DNA of 64,000 nucleotides from positions 31,967 to 95,966 of the forward strand of contig DGRX01000020.1 in the NCBI GenBank assembly GCA_002391235.1. Direction: 5' to 3'. The notes under the pieces are model-generated. The model searched no databases. It saw only the letters and a program-made list of their open reading frames with translations, and was not told the origin of the DNA. Source of the DNA: Treponema sp. UBA4377. Its GTDB lineage: Bacteria > Spirochaetota > Spirochaetia > Treponematales > Treponemataceae. A program made the translations under genes and the position numbers. Positions 27,601-33,436 of this stretch are shown in pieces; position 1 is the stretch's first letter, and every line of letters starts with the position of its first letter.

Positions 27601-27709
27601 GAAACCAGCACCTTACATTGGAGATGTTGGGTCTCCTATGGAGACTGATGTTAAAGAAAATGCAAAAGCATTGTTGCGTATTACTGATTATGGACTGTAT
27701 AGGAAATAA
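24644..27709 (+). CDS. BspA-like leucine-rich-repeat surface lipoprotein
   Basis: The 1021-residue product has a lipobox cysteine near C23 (LGLFSCSNF). An N-terminal beta-domain (to about 245) is followed by two InlB B-type repeats (about 245-400). Then come some fifteen or more LRR_5 (BspA/TpLRR) units of 22-23 residues (about 460-1000), with the signature IGEYIFSGCSNLKSVTFPSGITEIP. BspA-type proteins of Treponema and Bacteroidetes bind fibronectin and host cells. The RBS (GGAG) is just upstream; the gene follows the sister lipoprotein by 11 bases. Composition is GC-rich to about 25640, then AT-rich to the end, suggesting that the LRR part has a different history. Confidence 0.85.
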   Translation: MTRMTKVITTVTTAFFALGLFSCSNFQDSGAIAVPFVAPTFDANAAYLTLSLDDASVSKTLLPDVQSAVFESLVLKGTKQGGAQRTLGSWASAAAMQSASIPLELGTWTFNLSAASGGSSFSGTLQKEIVSGQNSLLFSLALDDIGGGPGSFSLALSFDGAANAQNVSRVVASLENMDKTIVSGYEPKNLAISNNAVTFSGSQITAGTYRAKIKFYASVNGVDTEIASWSELVQIASGFDSSASRTIESFDELYTITYELNGGSFAPGTVAPETFTRRSAAIALPQSVARDYYTFSGWHTDSTCSAESKITAIGNGDENVTLYAKWTAKKYTITYNFVHKLIKSTYTVEDDVSLVEPSEEDISFIEWWFEDAECAMQTITGWKAGERHSDINLYAKYNVSATGDSNNIVAKIKNMTKSGTVKATGIFSADVIRKINAALKELHSSKPDILVTLDLSEVQGLSGLEEASSLNNYCSFYECVNLKQVILPSGEFSIGANAFKGCVGLKNVTVPDSVKSIGEGAFSGCSSLEKITLPFVGKYAADEVKSCEEWLFGYIFGKNSYDGGTATKQKYEVYSPTGGHVWYEEEPTFYIPASLKKVVLTSNAIIPRYAFYNCKEITEVVIPETTTKIGHYAFNYCLSLDNINIPDSVEVIEGEAFYHTNAVNIKIGKIAEKGVSLSGLFSGNVTKNVSFSEGVTKIGDGLFKNSEAPLNIQFSSNITSIGNHAFENASGLTDFVIPNSIESIGEYIFSGCSNLKSVTFPSGITEIPSHAFSGCSSLETMTIPDSITSLGDYIFSDCANLKSVTFPNGITEIPNGTFSGCANFKTIIIPSGLTSIGNYAFSGCTALKYDSLPSFDNVTKIGWCAFENCASLWRINIPYGLKYIPSGFCKGCSKLSYIYWSKANDIESIGESAFENCTALEFSLTFPVSLKKIGKKAFQGCTSLTTLKFDTEINAIEACAFNGCSSLKSAEFKDTTSLWYWKDEEGKPAPYIGDVGSPMETDVKENAKALLRITDYGLYRK
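26890..27165 (+). repeat. Long-period LRR repeats within the lipoprotein gene
   Basis: A 46-residue double unit (F-SGC-NLKSVTFP-GITEIP...SITSLGDYIF) recurs with about 138-bp period and visible DNA similarity, for example around 26905-26950 and 27043-27088. This indicates recent expansion by in-frame duplication. Confidence 0.6.
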
Positions 27710-27726
27710 CTGCGCGGAGAAAAAAA

Positions 27727-28305
27727 ATGAAAAAGAATGACGAAGACGAAATGATTTTATCAGTTAAGAAAACCAAGAAGGATATTTATAGTGTTAAATT
27801 TGATGGGGCAAAAGGGAAAAGTAAATCAACTTTTGGGGATGATCTACAGTATTCCGGTTCAGTGAAAGGGAAGGTCGTTCTTCTTATAGCTATAATTTTT
27901 ACTCTGTTGTTTACTTGCTATATTGTTGCCAAAATGATCGATGCGAGTAAATGTTGCAATGTTTCAGTAACTGGCCAAACCACAGAAAATTCTATCTCTG
28001 AAAACACATCTAGCCCGCGATTTTGTTGTGAATGCAAAGGGAATGCATCAAAGTCTTTAGTTTGCAAAATAAAAGAAATTGTGGGTAAAAGTTATTTTGT
28101 CTTTTTTTTGTTTTGTTTTTTATATTTTATCATATTCATAGCGACTCTTGTCGTTTTGTTTTTGCTTTTGATAAACGATGATTCTGGACTTAAATTTGCA
28201 AAGATAAATGCTATTTGCAGTGTGAAGAATCGACTGTTGCAGGATGAATATAGACGCAATGATGACCTTCTCAAGCACTATATGACCTGTGTGACTGAGA
28301 TTTAA
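27727..28305 (+). CDS. Small membrane protein with two transmembrane segments
   Basis: The 192-residue protein is not recognised. It has a charged N-terminal 50 residues, one hydrophobic segment at about 50-70 (VVLLIAIIFTLLFTCYIVA), a cysteine-containing loop (about 78-115, with CC and C-x-C patterns) and a second, Phe-rich segment at about 125-150. A charged C-terminus follows. An RBS (GGAGA) precedes the ATG and it begins 17 bases after the LRR lipoprotein. It may be co-expressed and envelope-linked. AT-rich like the LRR segment upstream. Confidence 0.6.
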   Translation: MKKNDEDEMILSVKKTKKDIYSVKFDGAKGKSKSTFGDDLQYSGSVKGKVVLLIAIIFTLLFTCYIVAKMIDASKCCNVSVTGQTTENSISENTSSPRFCCECKGNASKSLVCKIKEIVGKSYFVFFLFCFLYFIIFIATLVVLFLLLINDDSGLKFAKINAICSVKNRLLQDEYRRNDDLLKHYMTCVTEI

Positions 28306-28307
28306 AA

Positions 28308-28880
28308 TTGATAAAACAAATGATAAGCTCTTTCATAACCAATATTGTTCCTCTTGCGACGCTTGTTGCAACAATTTGGATTCCAATTAAAATCAAATGG
28401 GAGCAAGAGTATTCCTCGCTCTTGGATTTTTACAGAGGCTTTGATTACGCCATCGCGTTTCAAGGCGTGATTCAGTTCTTTTTCAACGACTGCGGCCGCG
28501 ACATGAGCCGCGTAAAGGCGGAATACAAAAGACGTTTTATTGAAGAAGTGGAAAATAAGCCAGGCAACATCAATAAGGAAAATTGCCTTCACTTCCAGCG
28601 CCGCGTTTTGGCGCAATTCTTTTGGCAGCTCAACGAATGCGCAAAAAGCTTTTCAATCGGAAAACACCGCGTCACAAACGACTTTACCAACGCCGAAGCC
28701 AAACTGCTCAAAATTCTGATTTACATGGGCCAAGCGATTGACGATGACCCGCTTTTATACAAAGACATTTCTTCCGACGCTCTTTCCCCAAAGCCCGCCC
28801 ACCTAAAAGGCCAAAACAAATCCCTCGGCCAGCTGTATCAAGTCTTAAAGCAAAGCAAGCGTTTTATGGCTGGATGCTAA
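28308..28880 (+). CDS. Conserved-looking hypothetical protein
   Basis: The frame opens with TTG at 28308, two bases after the previous stop; an ATG at 28320 is an alternative. Neither has a convincing RBS, so translation may depend on the upstream gene. The 186-190 residue product has one N-terminal hydrophobic segment (about 10-27, NIVPLATLVATIWIPI). A helical, Trp/Phe/Tyr-rich domain with blocks such as FQRRVLAQFFWQLNECAKSF follows. Codon use becomes GC-richer than in the previous gene. No family recognised. Confidence 0.55.
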   Translation: MIKQMISSFITNIVPLATLVATIWIPIKIKWEQEYSSLLDFYRGFDYAIAFQGVIQFFFNDCGRDMSRVKAEYKRRFIEEVENKPGNINKENCLHFQRRVLAQFFWQLNECAKSFSIGKHRVTNDFTNAEAKLLKILIYMGQAIDDDPLLYKDISSDALSPKPAHLKGQNKSLGQLYQVLKQSKRFMAGC

Positions 28881-28905
28881 TTGTCCGATTTTGCCAAAAA
28901 AACTC

Positions 28906-28948
28906 TTGCAAATTATGATAATATTATGATATAATTATGCCATAGGAG
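28906..28948 (+). promoter_or_regulatory. Promoter and three 11-bp-spaced repeats before the Phd/ParE operon
   Basis: TTGCAA (28906-28911), 18 bases and TATAAT (28930-28935). The hexamer ATTATG begins at 28912, 28923 and 28934, exactly one helical turn apart, covering the promoter. AGGAG at 28944-28948 is the RBS. The array is a likely operator for the antitoxin. Confidence 0.65.
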
Positions 28949-28953
28949 TTTTT

Positions 28954-29220
28954 ATGTTGCAGATTAGACCTGTGTCGGATTTAAGGAATAAGTTTTCAGA
29001 AATAGAGAGCATTGTCACAACAAGCAAGCGGCCTGTTTTTTTGACAAAGAACGGATATGGCTCTATGGTTGTTATGAGCCTTGATTTGTACGAAACGCTT
29101 TCGGACGATACTGAACGCCAGCTTGACGTAGCTGACATTCAAGCCGCCTCAACCGACGCGCGCCTTTCGCACAAAAAAGTTTTTTCGTCTGTCCGCTCAA
29201 GGATAAAAAAAGTTAAATGA
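28954..29220 (+). CDS. Phd/YefM-family antitoxin
   Basis: The 88-residue protein has the YefM/Phd N-terminal fold: IRPVSDLRNKFSEIESIV, then KRPVFLTKNGYGSMVVMSLDLYE at about 27-48. This part binds operator DNA as a dimer. The C-terminal tail, which neutralises the toxin, is charged and probably disordered until bound. It has a good RBS and overlaps the toxin gene by ATGA, the usual order of type II toxin-antitoxin operons (antitoxin first). Confidence 0.87.
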   Translation: MLQIRPVSDLRNKFSEIESIVTTSKRPVFLTKNGYGSMVVMSLDLYETLSDDTERQLDVADIQAASTDARLSHKKVFSSVRSRIKKVK

Positions 29221-29525
29221 AAAAATATACTTTGCGTTATCTTCCATTGGCGGAACAAGATTTGGCGGAGATTGTGGATTATATTCAGAATAATTTGCAA
29301 AATCCCATCGCGGCTGAGAATACTCTTTCTAAAATAGAAGCGGCCATACTTGACCGCTTGGAAGCGCCGGAATCTTTCGCAATATGGAATTCCAAAAAAG
29401 AACGTCCGCATCCTTACCGCAGGATAAATGTCGGAAATTATACCGTCTGGTATGTTGTCATTGACAATGTTATGGAAGTCCGAAGAATTTTATATTCCCG
29501 CAGAGACGAAGAAAAGTTAATTTAA
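29217..29525 (+). CDS. RelE/ParE-family toxin
   Basis: The 102-residue protein has the ParE/RelE core: YLPLAEQDLAEIVDYIQNNLQNP in the N-terminal helices and YRRINVGNYTVWYVVIDNVMEVRRILYSRRD in the C-terminal sheet. ParE members inhibit DNA gyrase and RelE members cleave mRNA on ribosomes. The long two-helix hairpin and the end motif favour the ParE side, but the target is uncertain. It is coupled to the antitoxin by a 4-base overlap. Confidence 0.85.
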   Translation: MKKYTLRYLPLAEQDLAEIVDYIQNNLQNPIAAENTLSKIEAAILDRLEAPESFAIWNSKKERPHPYRRINVGNYTVWYVVIDNVMEVRRILYSRRDEEKLI

Positions 29526-29556
29526 AGCGCGGTTTTTGGCAGCATTTTTCGCCTAT

Positions 29557-29585
29557 TTGCAATTCCCGCGTTTTTTTGCTACACT
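29557..29585 (+). promoter_or_regulatory. Leaderless-type promoter of pth
   Basis: TTGCAA (29557-29562), 17 bases, TACACT (29580-29585), then six bases to the ATG at 29592; no Shine-Dalgarno sequence. Confidence 0.65.
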
Positions 29586-29591
29586 AATACT

Positions 29592-30242
29592 ATGATTAGA
29601 CTCGCGGCATTTTTGGGAAACATCGGCTCGCAATACGAGCGCAACAGGCACAACACGGCGTGGCAGTTTGCAAGCGCGCTTCCGTTTTATGGGGAACTGA
29701 ACTGGCAGCAAAAATTTAAGGGCGAATGGGCGGCTCTTTCTTTTGACGATTTTTCGCAAAAGGCGGCGCTCTATTTTCCGCAGCTTTTAAACAAAGAGGG
29801 AACGCTTGTCACGCCCAAAAATCCGCCCGACAAGATTTACTTTTTAAAGCCCGGAACTTTTATGAACCTGTCCGGAGAGTCGATTTTGGCTTTGGCTCAA
29901 TTCTTTAAAATCGAGCCTGCGGAAATTTTAGTTTGCCACGACGAGCTTGAACTTCCGATTGGAACCTTTAGCTTAAAGTGGTCGGGCGGACTTGCCGGCC
30001 ACAACGGCCTTCGCTCCACAAAAGAAAATTTGGGCACGGCGGACTTTTGGCGCCTGCGCTTTGGCATTTCAAAGCCGGCCGGCGTCAACATAGCCGACTA
30101 CGTTTTGAGCGACTTTAAGGGCGACGAGGCTATAACGATGAGCTTGGTTTACGACAAGGCCGGCGAGCTTTTTTGCCGCGCCCTTTTGGCCAGCGATCCC
30201 CAGCGCCTCTTGCCGCAATGGGCAAAAGTAAAGGTGGACTAA
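29592..30242 (+). CDS. pth: Peptidyl-tRNA hydrolase
   Basis: Pth (216 residues) frees tRNA from stalled peptidyl-tRNA in the cytoplasm and is usually essential. Catalytic residues are visible: N10 in LGNIGSQYE, H20 in NRHNTAW and D117 in VCHDELELP. The substrate-binding blocks KPGTFMNLSGES and GLAGHNGLRS complete the family pattern. Length is slightly above the usual 190 because of an insertion around residues 50-80. It is probably leaderless. Confidence 0.95.
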   Translation: MIRLAAFLGNIGSQYERNRHNTAWQFASALPFYGELNWQQKFKGEWAALSFDDFSQKAALYFPQLLNKEGTLVTPKNPPDKIYFLKPGTFMNLSGESILALAQFFKIEPAEILVCHDELELPIGTFSLKWSGGLAGHNGLRSTKENLGTADFWRLRFGISKPAGVNIADYVLSDFKGDEAITMSLVYDKAGELFCRALLASDPQRLLPQWAKVKVD

Positions 30243-30330
30243 GCCGCTCGTGTTGGCGGACGCAAGACCTTAATTGTTGTTTCGAGCGGTTTCGCCGCGT
30301 CCTAGTCGGACGCTTCCTATTTATTCTCAA
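30243..30330. repeat. GC-rich palindromic intergenic element
   Basis: The arms CCGCTCG (30244-30250) and CGAGCGG (30283-30289) are inverted. GGACGC and GCGTCC form a second, interleaved pair around 30257 and 30297. This resembles the palindromic intergenic elements at 45774, 47505, 52084 and 57708. Confidence 0.45.
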
Positions 30331-30396
30331 GCGTTCGCGACATTCTGCCGATAATAAAAGCGATGCATTTTAAAAACCGTGATGTCAAGGGGAATT

Positions 30397-30579
30397 ATGA
30401 ACAATACTGTTCGCACTTTTATTTACAAAATCGGCGATGTTCAGGCTGACAGAAAAATTTTGTCCATCATGCGCGAAGGCTGGAGCATTTCGGCGGTAAC
30501 GCCCAACGGTTCAGTCCGCATTACAACCTTTTGCAAAGACGCCGCCCCAATCGCGTCCGCAGTTCCTGCCCGCGGCTAA
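30397..30579 (+). CDS. Small hypothetical protein (60 residues)
   Basis: The start ATG 30397 is chosen because AAGGGGA lies at the right distance upstream; further in-frame ATGs lie before it without a site. The product begins MNNTVRTFIYKIGDVQADRKIL, or close to it, and carries one possible beta-alpha unit and a Ser/Ala-rich end. No family recognised. It lies between pth and an LRR gene with its own promoter, so it is transcribed separately or with pth. Expression is plausible but unproven. Confidence 0.45.
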   Translation: MNNTVRTFIYKIGDVQADRKILSIMREGWSISAVTPNGSVRITTFCKDAAPIASAVPARG

Positions 30580-30584
30580 TTTTG

Positions 30585-30613
30585 TTGAAAAATTTCAAAT
30601 CCTATTGTATAAT
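30585..30613 (+). promoter_or_regulatory. Promoter of the cytoplasmic LRR gene (leaderless type)
   Basis: TTGAAA (30585-30590), 17 bases and consensus TATAAT (30608-30613), eight bases before the ATG at 30622. No RBS lies between. Confidence 0.65.
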
Positions 30614-30621
30614 TGAAAAAT

Positions 30622-32568
30622 ATGCAGGCAAGCGACATTTTTTTTCTGACAAACAATAACAAGACTCTTTCGAGCGTTTACGAGCAAAATTGTCCGGCGG
30701 AGCTTTCCATTCCGCAGGGGGTTGAAAAGATAGACCGCCGCGCGATGGCCGACGCTCCCGTAAACCGCTTGGAACTGCCAGACAGCGTCACCGAAATCGG
30801 CTACGAAGCCTTTGCCGGCTGCGACGCGCTGCAATTTGTCCGCTTGCCAAAACATCTTGAGCTTGTCGAGCCTGGAATTTTCAGCGGCTGCCTTTCGCTT
30901 GAAAAAATCGAAATGTGCGACACAATCAAGGCGCTTTCGGAAAGCATGTTCGAGCGCTGCGCGTCGCTTGTGGAATTTCCTTTTAGGAACGGAATTCTGG
31001 AATTGCCGCGCAACGTTTTTTCGGAATGCGTTTCGCTTGAATCCGTAACGCTTCCGCCCAGCGTCGCCGTCATAAGAAGCGGCGCCTTTGGCTATTGCGA
31101 AAATTTGGAGACGGTCGTCTTGCCCGCCGGCCTTAAGTTAATAGAAGACGATGCCTTTAGAAATTGTACAAGCCTTTCTCGCATCCGTTTTGCGGACGAC
31201 AATCCGGCCTTTTTTATTGACGACGACGGCTGCCTTTTTGCGCGCCGCGACGACGGAAGCCTTTCTTTGATAAAAGTTCCCGCAACCGCGCGGCAAATAA
31301 CGATTCCGCAGACTGTAGTCCAAAGCCACAGCGAAGCCTTCCAAGGCTGCGACGCTTTGGAAAAAGTTTTCATCGACTGTCCGCTTGTCGAGCACCCGAT
31401 TTTTGTCGCGCTTAAGACGGAGGTCGTCGCGGAAATCATCGACACCAGTTCCGAAGAATACCAAAAAGAAGCCGCCGCAAAAGAAAGCGCCGAGGCCGCC
31501 ATCGTAAGCCAGGAAGACATTTTTGACGACGAGGACGGCGGAATAGAAGACAGCATTCTTGACGACGTTGAATCGCCGGAAGAAGAATCCGAACAAGAGC
31601 CGCCAGCCGAAGAAGTCGTTGCCGAAAGCGCGGATGAATCCCCTGCCGATGGCAAAGCCCAGGAAGCGGGCGGCTCCGACGACTTGCTCGCCGACATTCT
31701 TGGCCAAAACGTTGGCTCCGGCGACGGCGATGTTTCCGAAGACGAAGAAATGGAAAGCGTTCGCATAAAGCCCGAAGAGCTTGACGACGCTGTTGCCCGC
31801 GGCGTTCAAGAAGTGGACGAGGCCGCATTTGCCGCCCGCGTCGCCGACGCGCAAGCCCACGCCCACGACGGAGAAGGCGAGCCTGAGATTGACGACGAGC
31901 CGCAGGCGGCTGAACCGCAAGAGCCGCGCTTTGTTTATGGAATGCAAAGCGTGTCGGAATCTTTTGAAGTTATAGACGAGCGCTCGCTTTACCCGGACAG
32001 GCCGGAAGACCAGCTTGACGCGCACCAGCCCAACGAGCTTGAAGACATTACGACTTTGGTTGTGGTGACTGAAAAAGTCACGGAGCAAAAAACGGTTTCG
32101 CCCGAGGTCAAGGATTTTTGCGTCGAGCTTGCGCGCGCCCACGAGCTAAAAAGAGTTTACTTTTTTGGCGGCCTTGGCTTGGACAACGACGAGTTTTTGT
32201 TCGGCTTTGGAAAGTTCGCCATGTACAGGAACGTCGTTTACGCCGCGCTTGCAAGCGACGAAGGCGGCCTAAGCAAGGAAATAAAAAACTTTGGCGAAAT
32301 CGCCGAATTGCAGTCGCCGGTAACGCCTTTCCAAAACGCGGCCGCCCCCAACTCGCTTGAGCTTGAAAAGCCCTTTAAGATTTACATACAGGATTCTTTG
32401 GGCGGCGCGGCTGGCGAGCCAGCGGTCGCGGCGGCTCCAACAATTGAAGCCGAGCCAACAGTTGAAGAGCCGACGGTCGCGGATGAGCCTGCCGTTGAGG
32501 CCGGCCCGCGCGTGATTCCGGGCCAAGGCTTGATGGAAAAAGCCCTTTGGATTTTGAACAACGATTGA
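30622..32568 (+). CDS. Cytoplasmic BspA-type LRR protein with acidic linker
   Basis: The ATG at 30622 is preferred over a TTG at 30613, which overlaps the -10 element. The 648-residue protein has no signal peptide. Residues about 15-270 hold LRR_5 units (such as VNRLELPDSVTEIGYEAFAGC and SVTLPPSVAVIRSGAFGYC). An Asp/Glu/Ala-rich disordered linker spans about 275-470. A folded domain near 495-590 begins VKDFCVELARAHELKRVYFF, and a Pro/Glu/Val repeat tail follows. LRR proteins without export signals occur in Treponema; the role is unknown. A bidirectional terminator follows. Confidence 0.75.
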   Translation: MQASDIFFLTNNNKTLSSVYEQNCPAELSIPQGVEKIDRRAMADAPVNRLELPDSVTEIGYEAFAGCDALQFVRLPKHLELVEPGIFSGCLSLEKIEMCDTIKALSESMFERCASLVEFPFRNGILELPRNVFSECVSLESVTLPPSVAVIRSGAFGYCENLETVVLPAGLKLIEDDAFRNCTSLSRIRFADDNPAFFIDDDGCLFARRDDGSLSLIKVPATARQITIPQTVVQSHSEAFQGCDALEKVFIDCPLVEHPIFVALKTEVVAEIIDTSSEEYQKEAAAKESAEAAIVSQEDIFDDEDGGIEDSILDDVESPEEESEQEPPAEEVVAESADESPADGKAQEAGGSDDLLADILGQNVGSGDGDVSEDEEMESVRIKPEELDDAVARGVQEVDEAAFAARVADAQAHAHDGEGEPEIDDEPQAAEPQEPRFVYGMQSVSESFEVIDERSLYPDRPEDQLDAHQPNELEDITTLVVVTEKVTEQKTVSPEVKDFCVELARAHELKRVYFFGGLGLDNDEFLFGFGKFAMYRNVVYAALASDEGGLSKEIKNFGEIAELQSPVTPFQNAAAPNSLELEKPFKIYIQDSLGGAAGEPAVAAAPTIEAEPTVEEPTVADEPAVEAGPRVIPGQGLMEKALWILNND

Positions 32569-32580
32569 CGCTGTAAAGAC

Positions 32581-32613
32581 AAAAAAAATCCCGCTTGGAG
32601 CGGGATTTTTTTT
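32581..32613. terminator. Bidirectional rho-independent terminator
   Basis: ATCCCGCT-tgg-AGCGGGAT (32588-32606), with eight A before and eight T after. It serves both the LRR gene (plus) and the AMP-binding-like gene (minus). Confidence 0.9.
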
Positions 32614-32639
32614 GCGCTTATGTCTTATTGGGCCAACCG

Positions 32640-33293
32640 CTACAAGTTGGCTTGAACCGGCCGGCCTTTGATAAAGGCGTTGAAAAGGTTGGCCACGTAT
32701 TCGACAAGCGAGCCGTAGCTCTTCTTTTCTTTTTTGCCTATCATTTTTGCCAAGTCGCTTCTTGTAAACTCCGAGCGTTTGTTTCCGCTGGAGTAGGCCA
32801 CGGCCAAAACTTTTTCCTGCGAATTGTCAACGGCCTCTTGGGCGCGCTTTTGGATTTCTTCCTTGTCGCGCTTTTTAAGAATGTCGTTGTTGGCGATCTC
32901 GTAAACGACGGCGTTAAGCTCTTGCGGAAGCAAGTCCATTTTAGCCGCGCGGATAAATACCGCTTCGGGCTTTTCGTTTTTAAGGGCGGCGGCCACTTCT
33001 TCTTTGCTCATGTCGTAGCGCAAAAGCGCGGCTTTAGAGCCAATCGCAAGAACGCTGTAAAAGCTTTCGATCGCCTGCGGTGAGTCGTCGATGAAAATCG
33101 CGACGCTCTTGGGCGTTTTTCCGCCGACGCGCAAAATGTTTGAAGTCTTAAAAACGTCCCAGCGCATGTCGTTGTAAGAGATTTTTTTGTCGCCGCCCAA
33201 AATCATCGCGGGCTTTTTGGCGAACTTTTGAAAGTTCTTGGCAAAAATCTCGGGCAACGAGTATATAGTCTTAAAAAGGTTTTTCTTTCCCAT
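32640..33293 (-). CDS. Stand-alone, degenerate AMP-binding (acyl-CoA synthetase-like) N-domain
   Basis: The 217-residue protein resembles the first third of adenylate-forming enzymes. It has FAKNFQKFAKKPAMIL, then ISYNDMRWDVFKTSNILR (compare the usual T-Y-x-E-L block) and a strand-helix region around SVAIFIDDSPQAIESFYSVLAIG. A remnant of the P-loop appears late as AYSSGNKRSEFTRSDL, where active enzymes have Y-T-S-G-T-T-G-x-P-K. The C-terminal two-thirds, with the ATP and CoA sites, are absent and no continuation lies downstream. It is either a specialised binding protein or a decayed gene. It ends before a shared terminator. Confidence 0.6.
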   Translation of the reverse strand: MGKKNLFKTIYSLPEIFAKNFQKFAKKPAMILGGDKKISYNDMRWDVFKTSNILRVGGKTPKSVAIFIDDSPQAIESFYSVLAIGSKAALLRYDMSKEEVAAALKNEKPEAVFIRAAKMDLLPQELNAVVYEIANNDILKKRDKEEIQKRAQEAVDNSQEKVLAVAYSSGNKRSEFTRSDLAKMIGKKEKKSYGSLVEYVANLFNAFIKGRPVQANL

Positions 33294-33360
33294 TTTATTT
33301 TCCTCTATCTATTAGACAACTTAAGGGGGAATTTGTTGCGCCGAGCCAAGGATTTTGCGC

Positions 33361-33386
33361 AAAAAAAAAAACCGCGCCTGGCGCGG
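33361..33386 (-). terminator. Terminator of the GH94 gene
   Basis: On the minus strand CCGCGCC and GGCGCGG arms (33386-33372) are followed by an 11-base T run (33371-33361). A second GC hairpin (CCGCCC/GGGCGG) precedes it. Confidence 0.75.
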
Positions 33387-33436
33387 GGCTTTCCGCCCGT
33401 TGAGGGCGGTGGTCTTGGCCTTTAAGGCCTTTTGCT

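Noticed and set aside
31138..32142. 334-codon antisense ORF in the cytoplasmic LRR gene
   Set aside because: It lies opposite the Asp/Glu/Ala-rich linker and is explained by codon bias in that strand.
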